In this document: one piece after another, positions 4,617 to 5,657 of the stretch
How positions within the stretch are numbered: the stretch's first letter is position 1
Layout of the letters: every line of letters starts with the position of its first letter
Origin: Acetobacteraceae bacterium
Lineage (GTDB): Bacteria; Pseudomonadota; Alphaproteobacteria; Acetobacterales; Acetobacteraceae
Assembly (NCBI GenBank): GCA_003164305.1
Contig: PLSZ01000527.1
Location: 415 to 6,071, forward strand
Direction of reading: 5' to 3'
DNA: 5,657 bases
The notes under the pieces: generated by a model
Seen by the model: the letters and a program-made list of their open reading frames with translations, nothing else
Databases searched by the model: none
What the model was told of the DNA's origin: nothing
Made by a program: the position numbers and the translations under genes

Positions 4617-5657
4617 ATGCCGGAAGGGTATCTGTTGATGAGCGCGAACGAGCGAGACCGATCGCACCTGATCAGGCGGGTCATTGAGAAGAGCCTGAGC
4701 CAGCGTAAGGCCGCGGAGCGGCTCGGGATCGGCGTTCGCCAGATCAAGCGTCTGGTGTGCGCGTCTGGAAGCGGCACGGCGATCACGGGCTGGTCAGCCG
4801 CCAGCGTGGCCGCGCCGCCCATAACCGCCTGCCAGAAGCGACACGCCTCCGGGGCGAACAGTTGCGCGAGACCTATCCCGATTTTGGCCCCACGCTGGCT
4901 TCGGAAAAACTGGCGGAACGGGACGGGATCGTGGTCTCGCGGGAGACGGTCCGGCGCATTCAGACACGGTTGAAGCCGCACAGGCCGAAGAAGCGGGGAG
5001 AGAGGCGCCTCTTCCAGGTCAGGGACCGTCGCCTCCGGTTTGGTGAACTGGTGCGGATTGACGGCAGCCCGCACGATTGGCTTGAAGGGCGCGCCCCGCG
5101 CCGCACGCTGATCGTGTTCGCCGATGACGCGACGAGCCGGCTGATCGCACTGCGTTTCGCCTCGGCGGAATGCACGAAAGCCTACGTGCAAGCGCTACGC
5201 GATCAGGTTCTGACGCATTGGCGGCCGCTGGCTTTCCATTCGGATCGGCACGGGGTCTTCCGGGTCAATGCCAGGGACGCCGAAAGTGCCGACGGCAAGA
5301 CCGGGTTCGGCCGCGTGGTGGACCGGCCTGGCATCGGCCTGATCAACGCGCTGACCCCCCAGGCGAAAGGGCGGGTGGAGCGGGCCAATCAAACGTTGCA
5401 AGATCGTCTAATCGGGGAGATGCGGTTAAGTAACATAAATTCAATCGAAGCGGCACGGGCCTTTCTCCCCGGGTTCATACTTAAGTATAATGAAAAATCC
5501 GGTGTCCCGCCGCGCGACGAGGCCTCGGCGCACCGGCCCTGGACGCGATCGGCGGACGAACTGGATGAGGCGCTCGCCCGGCGCGAGGAGCGGGTCCTGA
5601 CGAAGGCGCTGACCTTCAGCGGGGGCGGGAGAAAATATTGCGTGAAGACCGCCGGTC
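4617..5657 (+). pseudogene. Frameshifted DDE transposase, 3' end beyond the window
   Basis: The start is ATG 4617 (GAGGGG 5 nt upstream) or ATG 4638 (GGAAGGG 9 nt upstream). The first frame gives an N-terminal helix-turn-helix, SLSQRKAAERLGIGVRQIKRLV, then breaks down after about 4757. From 4760 the -1 frame carries on as RVWKRHGDHGLVSRQRGRAA and stays open to the window edge with no stop. The DDE core is intact in that frame: Asp in VRIDGSPHDW (codon 5060), Asp in FHSDRHGVF (5243), Glu in GRVERANQ (5378), followed by NALTPQAKG and LQDRLIGEMRL contexts. The break sits at CTGGTGTGCGCGTCTGG; removing one TG restores RLVRVWKRHG, so a 2-nt duplication is the simplest cause. No A-rich slippery heptamer is present, which argues against programmed frameshifting. 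A sequencing error cannot be excluded. As read, the element makes no full transposase. Confidence 0.8.

Larger units (their letters stand above)
4539..5657 (+). mobile_element. Insertion sequence, ISNCY/IS1202-like (left end to beyond the window)
   Basis: The left part of an IS with its transposase reading rightward. The left end is placed at TGTTAGCGCAACGCGAGAA (4539-4557): the sequence begins with TG, is followed by repeated AATG(T)CCCCTT motifs, and precedes the transposase start by about 80 nt. The right end, its inverted repeat and any target-site duplication are outside the window, so the boundary is an inference. The family call rests on the transposase: a short helix-turn-helix, a DDE core with IDGSPHDWLEG and QAKGRVERANQTLQ, and a C-terminal KALTFSGGGRKYCVKTAG. 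I associate these with ISNCY/IS1202-type elements; a distant IS481-group relation is the alternative. Confidence 0.7.

Noticed and set aside
4617..5657. Programmed -1 frameshift producing a fused transposase
   Set aside because: No slippery heptamer or A-run lies at the junction near 4757, and removal of a duplicated TG explains the break better. Kept as a pseudogene.

Overview
The window reads as about 5.7 kb of chromosome from a GC-rich alphaproteobacterium. I infer this from the high-GC codon use, a TRAP transporter whose binding protein has a twin-arginine signal, a GMC alcohol dehydrogenase, and GTCATGG...CCATC-type intergenic palindromes of a kind common in Rhodospirillales and Hyphomicrobiales. 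A finer placement cannot be made from sequence reading alone.

Layout: (1) 1-167 is the 3' end of a TRAP large permease gene (dctM). It is followed after 32 nt by dctP (200-1201), the periplasmic substrate-binding protein, on the same strand; together they look like the end of a TRAP uptake operon. (2) 1202-1454 is a non-coding gap with one palindromic repeat. (3) 1455-2417 encodes a metallo-beta-lactamase-fold hydrolase of the UlaG/RomA/NAPE-PLD-like group with all seven expected metal ligands. (4) 2418-2802 is a 385-nt non-coding gap between convergent genes. It holds a composite inverted repeat of about 224 nt and a degenerate palindrome. (5) 2803-4401 (minus strand) is a complete GMC-family FAD-dependent alcohol/choline-dehydrogenase-like enzyme. 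(6) From about 4539 to beyond the right edge lies an insertion sequence (ISNCY/IS1202-like, possibly IS481-related). Its DDE transposase is split by one frameshift, best explained by a duplicated TG dinucleotide, and is otherwise open to the window end.

The genes do not form one recognisable pathway. The TRAP genes import an unknown organic acid, and the hydrolase and dehydrogenase are separate transcription units whose substrates cannot be named. I see no defence system, CRISPR array, RNA gene, biosynthetic cluster or clearly new system. The structure least explained by ordinary annotation is the nested inverted repeat at 2462-2685, whose arms appear to be 95 nt with two strongly conserved blocks and a diverged middle.
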